From Clostridia bacterium (GTDB lineage: Bacteria; Bacillota_A; Clostridia; Oscillospirales; CAG-272), in NCBI GenBank assembly GCA_017414605.1, contig JAFQLG010000105.1, positions 1 to 33,809 of the forward strand: a DNA stretch of 33,809 bases, given 5' to 3'. A program made the translations under genes and the position numbers. Shown one piece after another: positions 23,840 through 33,075 of this stretch. The notes under the pieces are model-generated. The model had not been told where the DNA came from and did not search any database. It saw only the letters and a list, made by a program, of their open reading frames with translations. Each line of letters opens with the position of its first letter. Within the stretch, counting starts at the first letter, position 1.

Positions 23840-23876
23840 GTTTTTTCGCGCCGCTCATCAAAAAAACGGTGCCCTA

Positions 23877-23905
23877 TTGATTTTTTGCGCGCGGCGTGAT
23901 ATAAT
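23877..23905 (+). promoter_or_regulatory. Promoter of the trkA operon
   Basis: TTGATT (23877-23882), 17-base spacer, TATAAT (23900-23905) with extended -10 TGA before it. Confidence 0.82.
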
Positions 23906-23959
23906 TATAAGAGTACAAAGTAAGTATTTTCCAAATCTGCCGTAAGGAGATGTTCTAAT

Positions 23960-25327
23960 ATGAAAATTGTTGTTATAGGAAACGGTGCACTCGGTGATGC
24001 GCTGATAAGCTGTATATGCAACGAGGGACATAGTGTTACCGTTGTGGACGAGAACGTCGAGGAAGTAAACGAGGTCGTAAATAAATACGACGTATTGGGC
24101 GTGTGCGGAAACGGCGCCTCGGTAGACGTGCAAAAAAATGCCGACGTTGAGAACGCAGACGTGGTTATTTCCGTAACCGCAGGGGACGAGCTCAACATCC
24201 TTTGCTGTATGATTGCAAAGCAACTGGGAGCAAAGCATACTATTGCCCGCGTGCGAGATCCCAGATACCTCAAGCAGAGTACATTTATGAGCAATAGTCT
24301 GGGAATAGATATGATAGTCAATCCCGAGTTTGAAGCGGCAAGAGAGGCCAGCCGCCTTATCCGTTTCCCCGCAGCTATGAAGATAGAAAAATTTGCTAAA
24401 GGACAGGTTGAGGTGGTTGATATAAGCATCACCAAAGGGCACCCGCTCTGCGACCTGCCTCTGATAAGCTTCAAAAGCAAATACAACACCGATGCACTCG
24501 TTTGCGCGGCAAGGAGAGGCGACGAGGCTATAATTCCCGGCGGTGACTTTGTTATCACGGAGGGGGACGTTATTTCCATTGCAGCTTCCCGCAAGGATAT
24601 GACAAGCCTGTTCAAAAAGCTTGGGATCATAGGAAAGCAGATAAAGGACGTTATGATCGTTGGCGGAGGAGCCATAACGCGCTACCTTACCCGCCCTCTT
24701 ATAGACGGCGGCTTTGACGTTAAGGTAATAGAGAGCAGCAAGGAGATCTGTCTGGACCTGGCAGAGCAATTCCCGCATGCGTCCATTATCTGTGGCGACG
24801 CAACAGACCCCGACCTTCTTGACGAAGAGGGAATCGATCAGACCGATGCCTGTGTTGCAATGACATCAAACGACCACACAAACTTTATAATCTCGATGTT
24901 TGCAAAGACAAGAAACGTTGAAAAGGTAATATCCAAAGCGGGCTCCGAAAGCTTTGTAAAGCTTTCCAAGAACGCGGGCGTTATTTCCAATATTACCCCC
25001 CACCTTCTCGTTTCGTCTAAGGTTCTGCGCTATGTTCGCGGACTTGCCAACATAGGTGAGGATGGATATCTCAGTGCCATTAAATCCTTGCATCGCATGG
25101 TAGATGGCAGGGTAGAGGCAATAGAATTTGACGTTGCCGAGGACTTTGATGCCGTCGGCGTTCCCCTGCGCGAGATCAAAATAAAAAAGAACGTTCTTAT
25201 CGTGGCGATCATCCGCGAGGGAACCGTAATACACCCCGGCGGAAACACCTCCCTTGAGCTTGGTGACGGCGTTATCGTTATGACCACAAACGAGCACACC
25301 TGCGATCTTGGCGACATTCTTCTTTGA
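23960..25327 (+). CDS. trkA: Trk potassium uptake regulator TrkA
   Basis: Cytoplasmic NAD(H)-binding regulatory subunit of the Trk K+ uptake system, 455 residues. Two tandem RCK halves, each with a Rossmann fold and a TrkA-C domain. The first opens MKIVVIGNGALGDAL with GxGxxG, and the second begins near residue 230 with VMIVGGGAITRYL, where the last glycine is Thr. DPDLLDEEGIDQTDACVAMT matches the second-half nucleotide region. The double-RCK form pairs with TrkH rather than single-RCK KtrA. AAGGAG at 23944-23949 supports ATG 23960. The next gene, trkH, starts 17 bases after the stop. Confidence 0.94.
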   Translation: MKIVVIGNGALGDALISCICNEGHSVTVVDENVEEVNEVVNKYDVLGVCGNGASVDVQKNADVENADVVISVTAGDELNILCCMIAKQLGAKHTIARVRDPRYLKQSTFMSNSLGIDMIVNPEFEAAREASRLIRFPAAMKIEKFAKGQVEVVDISITKGHPLCDLPLISFKSKYNTDALVCAARRGDEAIIPGGDFVITEGDVISIAASRKDMTSLFKKLGIIGKQIKDVMIVGGGAITRYLTRPLIDGGFDVKVIESSKEICLDLAEQFPHASIICGDATDPDLLDEEGIDQTDACVAMTSNDHTNFIISMFAKTRNVEKVISKAGSESFVKLSKNAGVISNITPHLLVSSKVLRYVRGLANIGEDGYLSAIKSLHRMVDGRVEAIEFDVAEDFDAVGVPLREIKIKKNVLIVAIIREGTVIHPGGNTSLELGDGVIVMTTNEHTCDLGDILL

Positions 25328-25344
25328 TTTAAGAGGTGCGGTGT

Positions 25345-26847
25345 ATGAATTATAAAATGATACAGTATATTGTGGGACATCTGCTTTTGGCAGAGGGTGC
25401 GCTTATGGCACTCCCACTTATCGTGTCCCTGATATACGGCGAAACGAGTACAATGTTCTCCTTCATTATACCAATGGTCATCCTGCTGGCTCTGGGCGGC
25501 ATTTTCTCAATGTTCAAGCCCAAAAACAAGACGATAACCGCAAAGGAAGGCTTCCTTATCGTTGGTCTTTCCTGGATCATCGTATCGCTTTTCGGATGCC
25601 TGCCATTTATTTTGTCGGGACTCATTCCCAATTTCATAAGCGCGTTTTTCGAAACGGTATCCGGCTTTACCACAACGGGCGCGAGCATTCTTGGCTCATC
25701 CGATTTTGAAAAGCTCTGGTCGCCCGAAGCGGCAACCGTTGGAATGCGTGGCGTGTTTTTTTGGCGTAGCTTTACACATTGGATAGGCGGCATGGGTGTG
25801 CTTGTATTCGTGCTTGCCATTATGCCGCAACAGGACTCATCTTCCTCGCGCATGGTGTACGTTATGCGTGCCGAGATGCCGGGTCCAAAGGTAGATAAAA
25901 TAGTTTCAACGGTTAAAAAAACTTCGGCTATAATGTACCTTATCTATACGACCATGACACTCGTACAGGCGGCTTTTCTGCTGATTGGCGGAATGGATCT
26001 ATACGAGGCGTTGTGTGTCTCGTTTGCAACGGCGGGTACAGGTGGATTTTCAATTTGGGCAGATGGAATGCAAACGATTGGTGGCACCGCCTCTTATAGC
26101 TTTTGCATATGGGTCATCTCCGTATTTATGTTCTTGTTCAGCATAAATTTCAATGTTTATTTTCTCATAATAACGGGAAAGGTCGCGTCCGCGTTGTTCA
26201 GCGAGGAGCTTTTGTGCTTTACCGGCATCGTTGTTTCTGCAACGCTGATAGTAACAGCTAACATTTACCAATCGTTCCATGGATTGGGTGATTCGATAAT
26301 GCACGCGTTTTTCCAGGTGTCATCCATTATTTCAACCACCGGATTTGCCTCTGCAGATTTCAATCTGTGGCCAAATCTTTCAAAAACGATTCTGCTTACA
26401 TTGATGTTTATCGGCGCTTGCGCGGGCTCAACCGGTGGCGGAATGAAGGTAAGCAGACTTGTTATCGCATTCAAATCCGCGTTGCGCGAAATAGGTCACA
26501 TGCTTCATCCCAAGAGGGTAAAGCGCGTTATGTTCGAGCGCCGCGCGGTTGATGACGATACAATACACGGCGTGTTTGCATACATAGTCTGCTTTGCGGT
26601 AATATTCTTTGCCTCCTTCCTGGCAGTATCGTTTATAGACGGGCATGACGTTGAGACCTCTTTTTCCGCAATATCCGCTTGTATAAATAACGTAGGTCCC
26701 GGCCTTGGTGCAGTTGGTCCTATGTCAAATTTCGCGGTATATTCTCCCGCATCCTTAATTGTTTTATCTCTTGATATGTTGTTTGGCAGACTTGAGATAT
26801 TCCCCATGATAATGCTGTTTTCTCCTTCCGTTTGGCGCGGAAAATAA
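25345..26847 (+). CDS. trkH: Trk potassium uptake membrane subunit TrkH
   Basis: Inner-membrane K+-translocating subunit, 500 residues, with many hydrophobic segments arranged as four membrane-pore-membrane repeats. Selectivity-filter-type segments are visible in order: TVSGFTTTGASIL, SFATAGTGGFS, SIISTTGFASADFN and ACINNVGPGLG, each with the conserved glycine. A K+-transport arginine segment (HPKRVKRVMFERR) lies before the last repeat. A GTG at 25336 is in frame, but AAGAGGTG at 25331-25338 is spaced for ATG 25345. It forms the K+ uptake pair with trkA. Confidence 0.94.
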   Translation: MNYKMIQYIVGHLLLAEGALMALPLIVSLIYGETSTMFSFIIPMVILLALGGIFSMFKPKNKTITAKEGFLIVGLSWIIVSLFGCLPFILSGLIPNFISAFFETVSGFTTTGASILGSSDFEKLWSPEAATVGMRGVFFWRSFTHWIGGMGVLVFVLAIMPQQDSSSSRMVYVMRAEMPGPKVDKIVSTVKKTSAIMYLIYTTMTLVQAAFLLIGGMDLYEALCVSFATAGTGGFSIWADGMQTIGGTASYSFCIWVISVFMFLFSINFNVYFLIITGKVASALFSEELLCFTGIVVSATLIVTANIYQSFHGLGDSIMHAFFQVSSIISTTGFASADFNLWPNLSKTILLTLMFIGACAGSTGGGMKVSRLVIAFKSALREIGHMLHPKRVKRVMFERRAVDDDTIHGVFAYIVCFAVIFFASFLAVSFIDGHDVETSFSAISACINNVGPGLGAVGPMSNFAVYSPASLIVLSLDMLFGRLEIFPMIMLFSPSVWRGK

Positions 26848-26876
26848 TAATAGAAGGTCAATTTTAGGTCAGGATC

Positions 26877-27506
26877 ATGATTAAATCATCTAAATTTATA
26901 GTTTTTGAGGGCATAGACGGGGCGGGCAAGACCACGCAGATAAATCTGCTGGCCAATTCTCTCCGCGAGCGCGGGATCGACTGCTTTGTAACCGCAGAAC
27001 CCACCGCCTTGCCCTCGGGTAAGCTTCTCAGACGCGCGCTCAAGGGCGACATTCCCGCAACTCCTATGGAAATGGCGGAAATGTTTGCGAAAGACAGAGT
27101 CAATCACAACATTGACGAAAATGAGGGAATCGGAAAGAAGCTCTCGGAAGGAACAACGGTTATAACCGACCGCTACTATTATTCCTCGCTTGCTTATCAG
27201 GGCTCGGAGCTTGGCTTTGACGTCGTATCAAAGCTCAACCTTGAAAACCCCGACATCCGCACGCCCGATCTGTGCGTTTTCCTTGATCTTACGCCGGAGG
27301 TCAGCCTCAAGCGTATCGGCGCTCGTGAAAACGTACCGCATGAGATATACGAAAATTACGACTATCTCCAAAAGACAAGAAAAACCTTTTTTGACGTCTT
27401 TGAAAAACTACGTCAGAGAGGGGAAAGAATAGTTATTATTGACGCGTCCGGAAACGTGGAAGAAATAGCTGCGCGTATTTTAAGTGCCGTTGTCGAAATC
27501 TTTTGA
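26877..27506 (+). CDS. tmk: Thymidylate kinase
   Basis: Phosphorylates dTMP to dTDP, essential for dTTP supply; cytoplasmic, 209 residues. P-loop FEGIDGAGKTTQ at about residues 9-20, the substrate segment TAEPTALPSGKLLRR, the DR motif in VITDRYYYSSLAYQG, and the FLDLTPEVSLKRI segment leading to the lid. It lies 29 bases after trkH and its stop overlaps an upstream-extended start of the next gene, so it belongs to the trk transcript. The ribosome binding site is weak (AGGTCAGG just upstream), the poorest of this operon. Confidence 0.94.
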   Translation: MIKSSKFIVFEGIDGAGKTTQINLLANSLRERGIDCFVTAEPTALPSGKLLRRALKGDIPATPMEMAEMFAKDRVNHNIDENEGIGKKLSEGTTVITDRYYYSSLAYQGSELGFDVVSKLNLENPDIRTPDLCVFLDLTPEVSLKRIGARENVPHEIYENYDYLQKTRKTFFDVFEKLRQRGERIVIIDASGNVEEIAARILSAVVEIF

Positions 27507-27523
27507 AAAATCGAGAGGTGAAT

Positions 27524-28459
27524 ATGAAAATAAGATTTAACAAATCAGATTTTTTGAGAACCTTGAAAAATGTTTCCCTGGTAGTGCTTGGAACCTTGAT
27601 CCTCGCTTTTGGAACCTCGGTTTTTCTGCTTCCTTTCGATCTGGTAACGGGCGGAGTTTCGGGATACTCAATAGTAATAAAAAATTGGTTGCCGTTTGAG
27701 TTTATCACAAAGGAAATGATAATCGCGGTGTTAACCTGGACGCTCTTTTTCATAGGCTTTATCGTTCTTGGAAAGGACTTTGCCGCAAAATCCCTTATTT
27801 CTACGATTTTTTATCCCATTTTCACCGCGTTCTTTTCAGGCATTCGCTCAACCGATTTCATGAACGGATTTTTCCGCCTGGAAGACAGCGTTCATTCGGA
27901 AATAGCCATTCTTTTGGCGGCGATCTTCAGCGGAGTTTTCGTTGGTCTTGGCTGCGCCTTGTCATTTCTCGGCGGAGGCTCAACGGGCGGCGTGGATGTA
28001 ATTGCATTTACGCTTTGTAAGATATTCAAAAGAGTTAAAAGCTCGGTATTCGTCTTTGCTGTAGACGCAACGGCAGTTGTGCTTGGAATGTTCGTTATCG
28101 GTGATTTCGTTCTTTCGCTGCTCGGTATCGTTTCGGCGTTTATCGCGGCAATGATGATAGACAAGGTGTTCGTTGGAGGAACAAAGGCATTTGTTGCTCA
28201 CATCGTAACCGAAAAGTACGAGGAGATAAACGAGCTTATTATAAAAGAGCTGGACAGAACGACCACTATATTCAGCGCAAAAGGCGGCTACTCGGGAGAA
28301 GAGAGAAAGGTGGTTATGGTGTCCTTTACAATGGACCAATACGCCGCACTTATGGCAATAGTCACAAAGGTGGATAGAGAAGCCTTTATGACCATAAATC
28401 AGGCACACGAGATAAACGGCGAGGGCTTCAGCAAGCACGACCTCAAGCCCAAAAAATAA
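27524..28459 (+). CDS. YitT family membrane protein
   Basis: Membrane protein of 311 residues with about five or six hydrophobic segments (YitT/DUF161 core), including GTSVFLLPFDLVTGGVSGYS and the glycine-rich FLGGGSTGGVDVIAF, followed by a soluble C-terminal domain (DUF2179, about residues 220-305: MIDKVFVGGTKAFVAHIVTEK onward). The function of the family is not established; some members affect transport or stress. In-frame TTG 27503 and GTG 27518 are possible, but GAGAGG at 27513-27518 favours ATG 27524. Last gene of the trk operon, ended by a strong terminator. Confidence 0.88.
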   Translation: MKIRFNKSDFLRTLKNVSLVVLGTLILAFGTSVFLLPFDLVTGGVSGYSIVIKNWLPFEFITKEMIIAVLTWTLFFIGFIVLGKDFAAKSLISTIFYPIFTAFFSGIRSTDFMNGFFRLEDSVHSEIAILLAAIFSGVFVGLGCALSFLGGGSTGGVDVIAFTLCKIFKRVKSSVFVFAVDATAVVLGMFVIGDFVLSLLGIVSAFIAAMMIDKVFVGGTKAFVAHIVTEKYEEINELIIKELDRTTTIFSAKGGYSGEERKVVMVSFTMDQYAALMAIVTKVDREAFMTINQAHEINGEGFSKHDLKPKK

Positions 28460-28461
28460 AT

Positions 28462-28492
28462 AAAAAGTACCGTTCGTTGAACGGTACTTTTT
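28462..28492. terminator. Bidirectional terminator between yitT-family gene and spoVT
   Basis: A 14-bp stem AAAAAGTACCGTTC (28462-28475) with GAACGGTACTTTTT (28479-28492) around loop GTT. A-rich and T-rich ends make it work on both strands. Confidence 0.95.
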
Positions 28493-28495
28493 ATT

Positions 28496-29041
28496 TTAGC
28501 CCTCAAGCTGACGGCCCAGAAAGCTTGCCGCAGTCTGCACAAGCTTTTGCTCGGTAGGCTCGGCTGTGGCATCGGAGTCTGCGGGTGCTAACGATACAAC
28601 GCAGCCAACTATGTCACCCTCGCTGACGATAGGCGCGGCACACCTTATGAAGTGCGAGCTTCCGTCATGAATAGGGTGTATCTTTTCGCCGTTTCGCGTG
28701 TAGGAATACATGGCTCGGCTCTCGCATAAGCGTTCAAGCTCGGGGGAGAGCGCCTTTTCGGCATATTCCTTTTTGGGAACACCCGCAGAGGCGATAACGG
28801 TGTCGCGGTCGCAGATAAGAACCGAAAGCTCGCACGTTTTGTGCAAGGTGTCGGCATACTGCGCGGCAAAGGCGGACAGCTCGCCTATGGGCGAATATTT
28901 TTTGAAGATGACCTCGCCCTCTCGGTCGGTAAAGATCTCAAGCGGATCACCCTCGCGAATACGCATGGTTCTTCTTATTTCTTTTGGAATGACGACTCTG
29001 CCAAGATCGTCAATCCGCCTTACAATTCCGGTTGCTTTCAT
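28496..29041 (-). CDS. spoVT: Stage V sporulation protein T
   Basis: DNA-binding regulator of late forespore genes, 181 residues. The N-terminus MKATGIVRRIDDLGRVVIPKEIRR is the swapped-hairpin SpoVT/AbrB domain, and its sequence matches SpoVT/AbrB proteins closely. Residues 55-175 form a GAF-like domain, which distinguishes SpoVT from AbrB. In sporulating bacteria it tunes sigma-G-dependent genes. ATG 29041 follows AAGGAG (29058-29053) after eleven bases, rather long; the site sits in the 3' arm of a large hairpin. The gene is strong evidence that the organism makes spores. Confidence 0.94.
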   Translation of the reverse strand: MKATGIVRRIDDLGRVVIPKEIRRTMRIREGDPLEIFTDREGEVIFKKYSPIGELSAFAAQYADTLHKTCELSVLICDRDTVIASAGVPKKEYAEKALSPELERLCESRAMYSYTRNGEKIHPIHDGSSHFIRCAAPIVSEGDIVGCVVSLAPADSDATAEPTEQKLVQTAASFLGRQLEG

Positions 29042-29048
29042 ATATGAA

Positions 29049-29104
29049 AAATCTCCTTGTTTTACAGATTTGTACTGTTAGTATCTGCAAAAACAAGGAG
29101 ATTT
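29049..29104 (-). terminator. Hairpin ending the nucleoside transporter operon and overlapping the spoVT ribosome binding site
   Basis: AAAACAAGGAGATTT and AAATCTCCTTGTTTT (29049-29063 and 29090-29104) form a perfect 15-bp inverted repeat, with an inner CAGAT/ATCTG pair (29065-29069, 29083-29087). On the minus strand it follows the last permease gene by 19 bases and ends in TTTTT. The 3' arm contains the spoVT AAGGAG. It probably acts as terminator and also blocks spoVT translation on read-through RNA. Confidence 0.8.
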
Positions 29105-29122
29105 ATACATTGTTTATTTTCG

Positions 29123-30097
29123 TTATCTTTGTCCCTTATCGTAGGGAATACCCTCTGCCTTGGGTGCTCTCGATTTTTTGGAAGTAAACGCCAGAACGAG
29201 CAACACAACGATATAAGGAATCAGGTTGTAGAAGTAGATGGGAAGGCCCAGCTCCTTGAGCGCATATACTCCGTCTGCATTGATATCAAGTGACGCGTAG
29301 GTTGCACCGATACACTTGAGAAGTCCGAAAAGCAGAGCGCCAAACGCAATGCCAACAGGCTTCCAGTTTCCGAATATCATAATTGCCAGAGCCAGAAATC
29401 CCATTCCTGCAACGGTACCCTCGGTCGTTCCGCCCGCGGTTGTGGCAATATAGATATATCCGCCCATACCGGCAAGCGCGCCAGAAATGGTAGTGCCGAG
29501 GTATCTCATTTTGTAAACGTTGATACCAACGCTGTCCGCAGCCTGCGGATGCTCGCCGCAAGCGCGCAGGCGAAGACCCTGCTTGGTCTTATAGAGGAAT
29601 ATTGAAAGAATTATAAACAGTGCAATAACGATATACGTGGATATGTACATCTTGTCAAAGAAGGGCTTGAGCACTTCACTCATATCGGGATTGAAAATCA
29701 CAAATCCCAGACTCTTGGGCATTTCAAGCTTGTCCTGCATGAAGAATATCTTTACAATAAAGAGCGTAACCGCGGGAGCAAGCATGTTGAGCGCCGTACC
29801 GCCGATGGTCTGGTCGGCTTTAAGGTTTATAGCCGAGAAGGACAAAAGCAGGGAGAACAACGCGCCAAACAACGCCGAAATAAGCATTGCAACAATGAAC
29901 ATTATCTGCGTATTTCCGCCAAACATATTGCCCATCTGCATAAAGTAAACGGCAAGCGCTCCCATAAAGGAGCCGAATATCATCATACCGTCAAGCGCTA
30001 TGTTGATAATACCGCTTCGCTCTGCGAAAACACCCGCAAGAGCAACTATCATAAGAGGAATCGTATAAACTAAGGTCTGTTGAATGAGAAAGGTCAT
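29123..30097 (-). CDS. Nucleoside-type ABC transporter permease 2
   Basis: Inner-membrane permease of the BPD_transp_2 (LivH/RbsC/YufQ) family, 324 residues, about eight to ten hydrophobic segments. The N-terminus VYTIPLMIVALAGVFAERSGIINIALDGMM is diagnostic, with the ERSGIINI loop. Near the middle is LRLRACGEHPQAADSVGINVYKMRY, the ATPase-contact segment. Together with the BMP lipoprotein and double ATPase it matches B. subtilis YufOPQ-type nucleoside importers. ATG 30097 overlaps the previous stop as ATGA. Last gene of the operon. Confidence 0.92.
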   Translation of the reverse strand: MTFLIQQTLVYTIPLMIVALAGVFAERSGIINIALDGMMIFGSFMGALAVYFMQMGNMFGGNTQIMFIVAMLISALFGALFSLLLSFSAINLKADQTIGGTALNMLAPAVTLFIVKIFFMQDKLEMPKSLGFVIFNPDMSEVLKPFFDKMYISTYIVIALFIILSIFLYKTKQGLRLRACGEHPQAADSVGINVYKMRYLGTTISGALAGMGGYIYIATTAGGTTEGTVAGMGFLALAIMIFGNWKPVGIAFGALLFGLLKCIGATYASLDINADGVYALKELGLPIYFYNLIPYIVVLLVLAFTSKKSRAPKAEGIPYDKGQR

Positions 30098-31350
30098 TTG
30101 TTTTCTTCCTCCTTCTTTTCGTCTTCAGGCGTGGGTGTTGATGCTTGTTCAACCGCCTCGGCGGCCTTCTTTGCCTTTCGTCTTGAAAGCAAGTCGCGAA
30201 TGAGCTTGGAGAAGCCGGCAAAGTAGATTATAACGGCAATAATGAGGTCGGAAACGTACTCGTTATATGCGGTAAAGCCTGCGAGGTTGTATCCTCCCTT
30301 ATCAATGAAGCGGAGGAATACCGAGCTGAATATTACGCCAAGGGGATTGTTGCTGGCAAGCAGGGCAACGGGGATTCCGTTAAAGCCGTTGTCGGGCAGC
30401 TTTCCGTAGGTGTTCCAGGCGAGCTCCGCGCCGCCGTTGAGATAATAGAGCGATGCGCCCATCGCTGCAAGACCGCCTGCTATTGCCATTGAAAGAATGA
30501 TGTTGCGCTTTTCGTTCATTCCCGCATATTTGGCAGCGTTCTTATTGTGACCGCAGGCCTTGAGCTCATAGCCAAGCGTAGTCTTATTCATAAGTATATA
30601 CATTCCGATAGCAACAAGAATTGCCACGAATATACCGATATCGATGTTGGATCCGGGGAAAAGCTTGTCAAGTCCCAGCTTTGGTGTAGAAACGCCGTTC
30701 GCCGTAGTGGGCAGAGTATAAGCCGTCTTTCCACCCGCAGTATTTATAAACTGCTTGTTGTTGTAGAACACCCAGCTTACAACGTTTGCGGCTATCCAGT
30801 TGGTCATAATGCAAACGATTACCTCGTTTACGTTAAGAAAAGCCTTGAAAAGACCGGGGATCATTCCCCAAACCATTCCGCTGACCATTCCTGCCAGCAA
30901 TGCCAGCAGCCATACCCAGAACGCCGTCTGCTCTGTGGTGGGAATAGATAGCGCAACGATAACGGACGTCATAGCGCCCATAAGGTACTGGCCCGGGGCA
31001 CCGATGTTGAAAAGTCCCGTTTTGAATGCAATTGCAACGGAAAGACCCGTTAAAAGAAGCGGTGCCGACTCAAAGAACATATCTCCGAGCACAAACGCAA
31101 CGTTTTTTATTCCGCCGCTGGCAAAAGGACCTGCTAGGATTATTCCAAGGCCACGGAATGCATCCGAGGTGGGTATCTGGTCCGAGGTAAGTGCCAGAAT
31201 AAGCAGAACCAACCAGCCTACGAATATGCCCGCAACGATACACAAAAGGGAAGAGAGTATGGATTTGGTTCCTTCCTTTTTATATATAGAAAGAAGTGTG
31301 GAATCGCGTCCGTTCTCGGACACGAAAAAGGCTCTTAACCGTTTTTTCAT
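30094..31350 (-). CDS. Nucleoside-type ABC transporter permease 1
   Basis: Second BPD_transp_2 permease, 418 residues, with a long N-terminal cytoplasmic part (about 35 residues) and about ten hydrophobic segments. Features: LSVAIAFKTGLFNIGAPGQYLMGA, the ELKACGHNKNAAKYAGMNEKR contact segment and a charged Lys/Glu/Pro-rich C-terminal tail that may be disordered. It resembles YufP. It shares one base with the ATPase stop (TAATG arrangement) and overlaps permease 2 by four bases, so all three are coupled. Confidence 0.92.
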   Translation of the reverse strand: MKKRLRAFFVSENGRDSTLLSIYKKEGTKSILSSLLCIVAGIFVGWLVLLILALTSDQIPTSDAFRGLGIILAGPFASGGIKNVAFVLGDMFFESAPLLLTGLSVAIAFKTGLFNIGAPGQYLMGAMTSVIVALSIPTTEQTAFWVWLLALLAGMVSGMVWGMIPGLFKAFLNVNEVIVCIMTNWIAANVVSWVFYNNKQFINTAGGKTAYTLPTTANGVSTPKLGLDKLFPGSNIDIGIFVAILVAIGMYILMNKTTLGYELKACGHNKNAAKYAGMNEKRNIILSMAIAGGLAAMGASLYYLNGGAELAWNTYGKLPDNGFNGIPVALLASNNPLGVIFSSVFLRFIDKGGYNLAGFTAYNEYVSDLIIAVIIYFAGFSKLIRDLLSRRKAKKAAEAVEQASTPTPEDEKKEEENK

Positions 31351-32930
31351 TACTTTTCCTCCTCTCTCGTCTGTCGCTTTGCGCCCGCCATATAAAGACC
31401 GAGCTCCTGAACCGTGGTCGTCTTGGGATCAAGCTCGCCAACTATCTCGCCCTCGTACATAACAAGAATTCTGTCTGAAAGGCTCATTACCTCTTCAAGC
31501 TCAAGTGAAACGAGGAGAACCGCCGTTCCGCTATCTCTCGATTTAACTATCTGCTTGTGAATATACTCGATAGCTCCAACGTCAAGACCTCTTGTAGGCT
31601 GGACCGCAACCAAAAGCTTATGCTCGCGATCCATCTCGCGCGCAACTATCGCCTTTTGCTGATTTCCTCCCGACATTGAACGCGCTGTAGTGATAGCACC
31701 TTGTCCGGAGCGCACGTCAAAGCTGTCGATAAGCTGCTCCGCATAGGTGCGAACCTCGTCAAATCGGATAAATCCGTTTTTCTGGAATCTGGGTTCAAAG
31801 TATCTCTGGAGCGCCATGTTCTGCTCAAGAGAGTAATCAAGAACAAGTCCGTGCTTGTGTCTGTCCTCGGGAATGTGGCTCATTCCGTGCGTGTTTCTAT
31901 GTCTGATATTTTTGGTTGTGATGTCCTCACCGCAGAGGGTGATGCTTCCGCCGTCCGCCTTGCAAAGACCGGTAACAGCGTGAACGAACTCCGTCTGCCC
32001 GTTTCCGTCAATTCCCGCAATGCAGACTATCTCGCCCTCGCGAACGTTGAGCGACACGTTATGAACGGCGTCCTTTTTGCCTCTGCCGCCCTTAACGCAA
32101 AGATCCTTGATGTCAAGAACGGTATTCTTGGGCTCAGCATCCGTCTTGTCAACCACAAACTTAACGTCGCGGCCAACCATCATGTTGGAAAGCTCTTCTT
32201 TTGTAGTTTCGGCAATATTAACGGTTCCTATGTATTTGCCCTTGCGAAGCACGGAGCATCTGTCAGCAACCGCCATTATCTCGTTGAGCTTGTGTGTAAT
32301 AAAGAGAATGGATTTTCCCTCTTTTGCAAGACCTCGCATAACTCCCATCAGCTCGTCTATCTCCTGGGGAGTCAAAACCGCGGTGGGCTCGTCAAAAATA
32401 AGTATCTCATTGTCGCGATACAGCATTTTGAGTATCTCGGTCCGCTGCTGCATACCAACTGTGATATTTTCAACAAGCGCATCGGGGTCAACGTTGAGTC
32501 CATAAGTTTTTGAAAGTTCCAGAACCTTTTGGCGCGCCTGCTTCTTTTTCAAGAAGCCTGCCGTATTGGGCTCAACTCCGAGGATAATGTTGTCGAGTAC
32601 GGTGAATACATCAACAAGCTTGAAATGCTGATGCACCATGCCGATACCCAGCGCATTTGCATCGTTGGGATCCTTTATTGTAACGACCTCGCCGTTTTTC
32701 TTGATCTCACCCTTTTCGGGCTGATAAAGACCGAAAAGCACGCTCATAAGCGTTGACTTTCCCGCGCCGTTCTCACCGAGCAGGGCGTGTATCTCGCCGC
32801 GCTTTAGCTGCAGGGTAATGTTGTCGTTGGCGATGATGCCCGGAAATTCCTTTGTAATGTTACACATCTCGATAACGTAAGGATATTCCGCCGCTGCCGC
32901 GACCTCTTCCTTTCTTTTTACCTCACTCAT
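31350..32930 (-). CDS. Nucleoside-type ABC transporter ATPase (double ABC domain)
   Basis: Cytoplasmic ATPase of 526 residues with two fused ABC domains, as in sugar and nucleoside importers (YufO, MglA, RbsA). Domain 1: GENGAGKST, MVHQHF in the Q-loop, a degenerate signature (NITVGMQQR) and LIFDEPTAVLTPQE. Domain 2: GIDGNGQTE replaces a normal Walker A, with MSGGNQQK as signature, so only one site is canonical, which is normal in this family. The frame is open 24 codons upstream, but AAAGGAG at 32940-32946 fixes ATG 32930. A strong hairpin separates it from the BMP gene. Confidence 0.94.
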   Translation of the reverse strand: MSEVKRKEEVAAAAEYPYVIEMCNITKEFPGIIANDNITLQLKRGEIHALLGENGAGKSTLMSVLFGLYQPEKGEIKKNGEVVTIKDPNDANALGIGMVHQHFKLVDVFTVLDNIILGVEPNTAGFLKKKQARQKVLELSKTYGLNVDPDALVENITVGMQQRTEILKMLYRDNEILIFDEPTAVLTPQEIDELMGVMRGLAKEGKSILFITHKLNEIMAVADRCSVLRKGKYIGTVNIAETTKEELSNMMVGRDVKFVVDKTDAEPKNTVLDIKDLCVKGGRGKKDAVHNVSLNVREGEIVCIAGIDGNGQTEFVHAVTGLCKADGGSITLCGEDITTKNIRHRNTHGMSHIPEDRHKHGLVLDYSLEQNMALQRYFEPRFQKNGFIRFDEVRTYAEQLIDSFDVRSGQGAITTARSMSGGNQQKAIVAREMDREHKLLVAVQPTRGLDVGAIEYIHKQIVKSRDSGTAVLLVSLELEEVMSLSDRILVMYEGEIVGELDPKTTTVQELGLYMAGAKRQTREEEK

Positions 32931-33028
32931 AGAAAAGTGCTCCTTTATAAAGTATTGGTTCGAATGTCCTTTCCTTTTGCTACCTACCTTGGCAGATAAC
33001 AAAAGGGAAGAACATCCGCCGCCTCCCC

Positions 33029-33075
33029 TAAAATAAAAAGTTGCTCGCGGGGCTTCCCGAGGAAAGCCCCGCGAG
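33029..33075 (-). terminator. Strong hairpin between BMP lipoprotein and ATPase genes
   Basis: On the minus strand CTCGCGGGGCTT (33075-33064), eight-base loop, AAGCCCCGCGAG (33055-33044), then CAACTTTTTATTTT. It is probably a leaky terminator or RNA stabiliser giving more binding protein than membrane parts. I see no clear promoter between it and the ATPase. Confidence 0.85.

Noticed and set aside
23858..24778. Minus-strand frames (306 and 256 codons) opposite trkA
   Set aside because: Antisense shadows of a motif-complete trkA with no start signals or recognisable domains.
31701..32513. Plus-strand frame of 270 codons opposite the transporter ATPase gene
   Set aside because: Antisense shadow of a double ABC-domain gene with all motifs intact.
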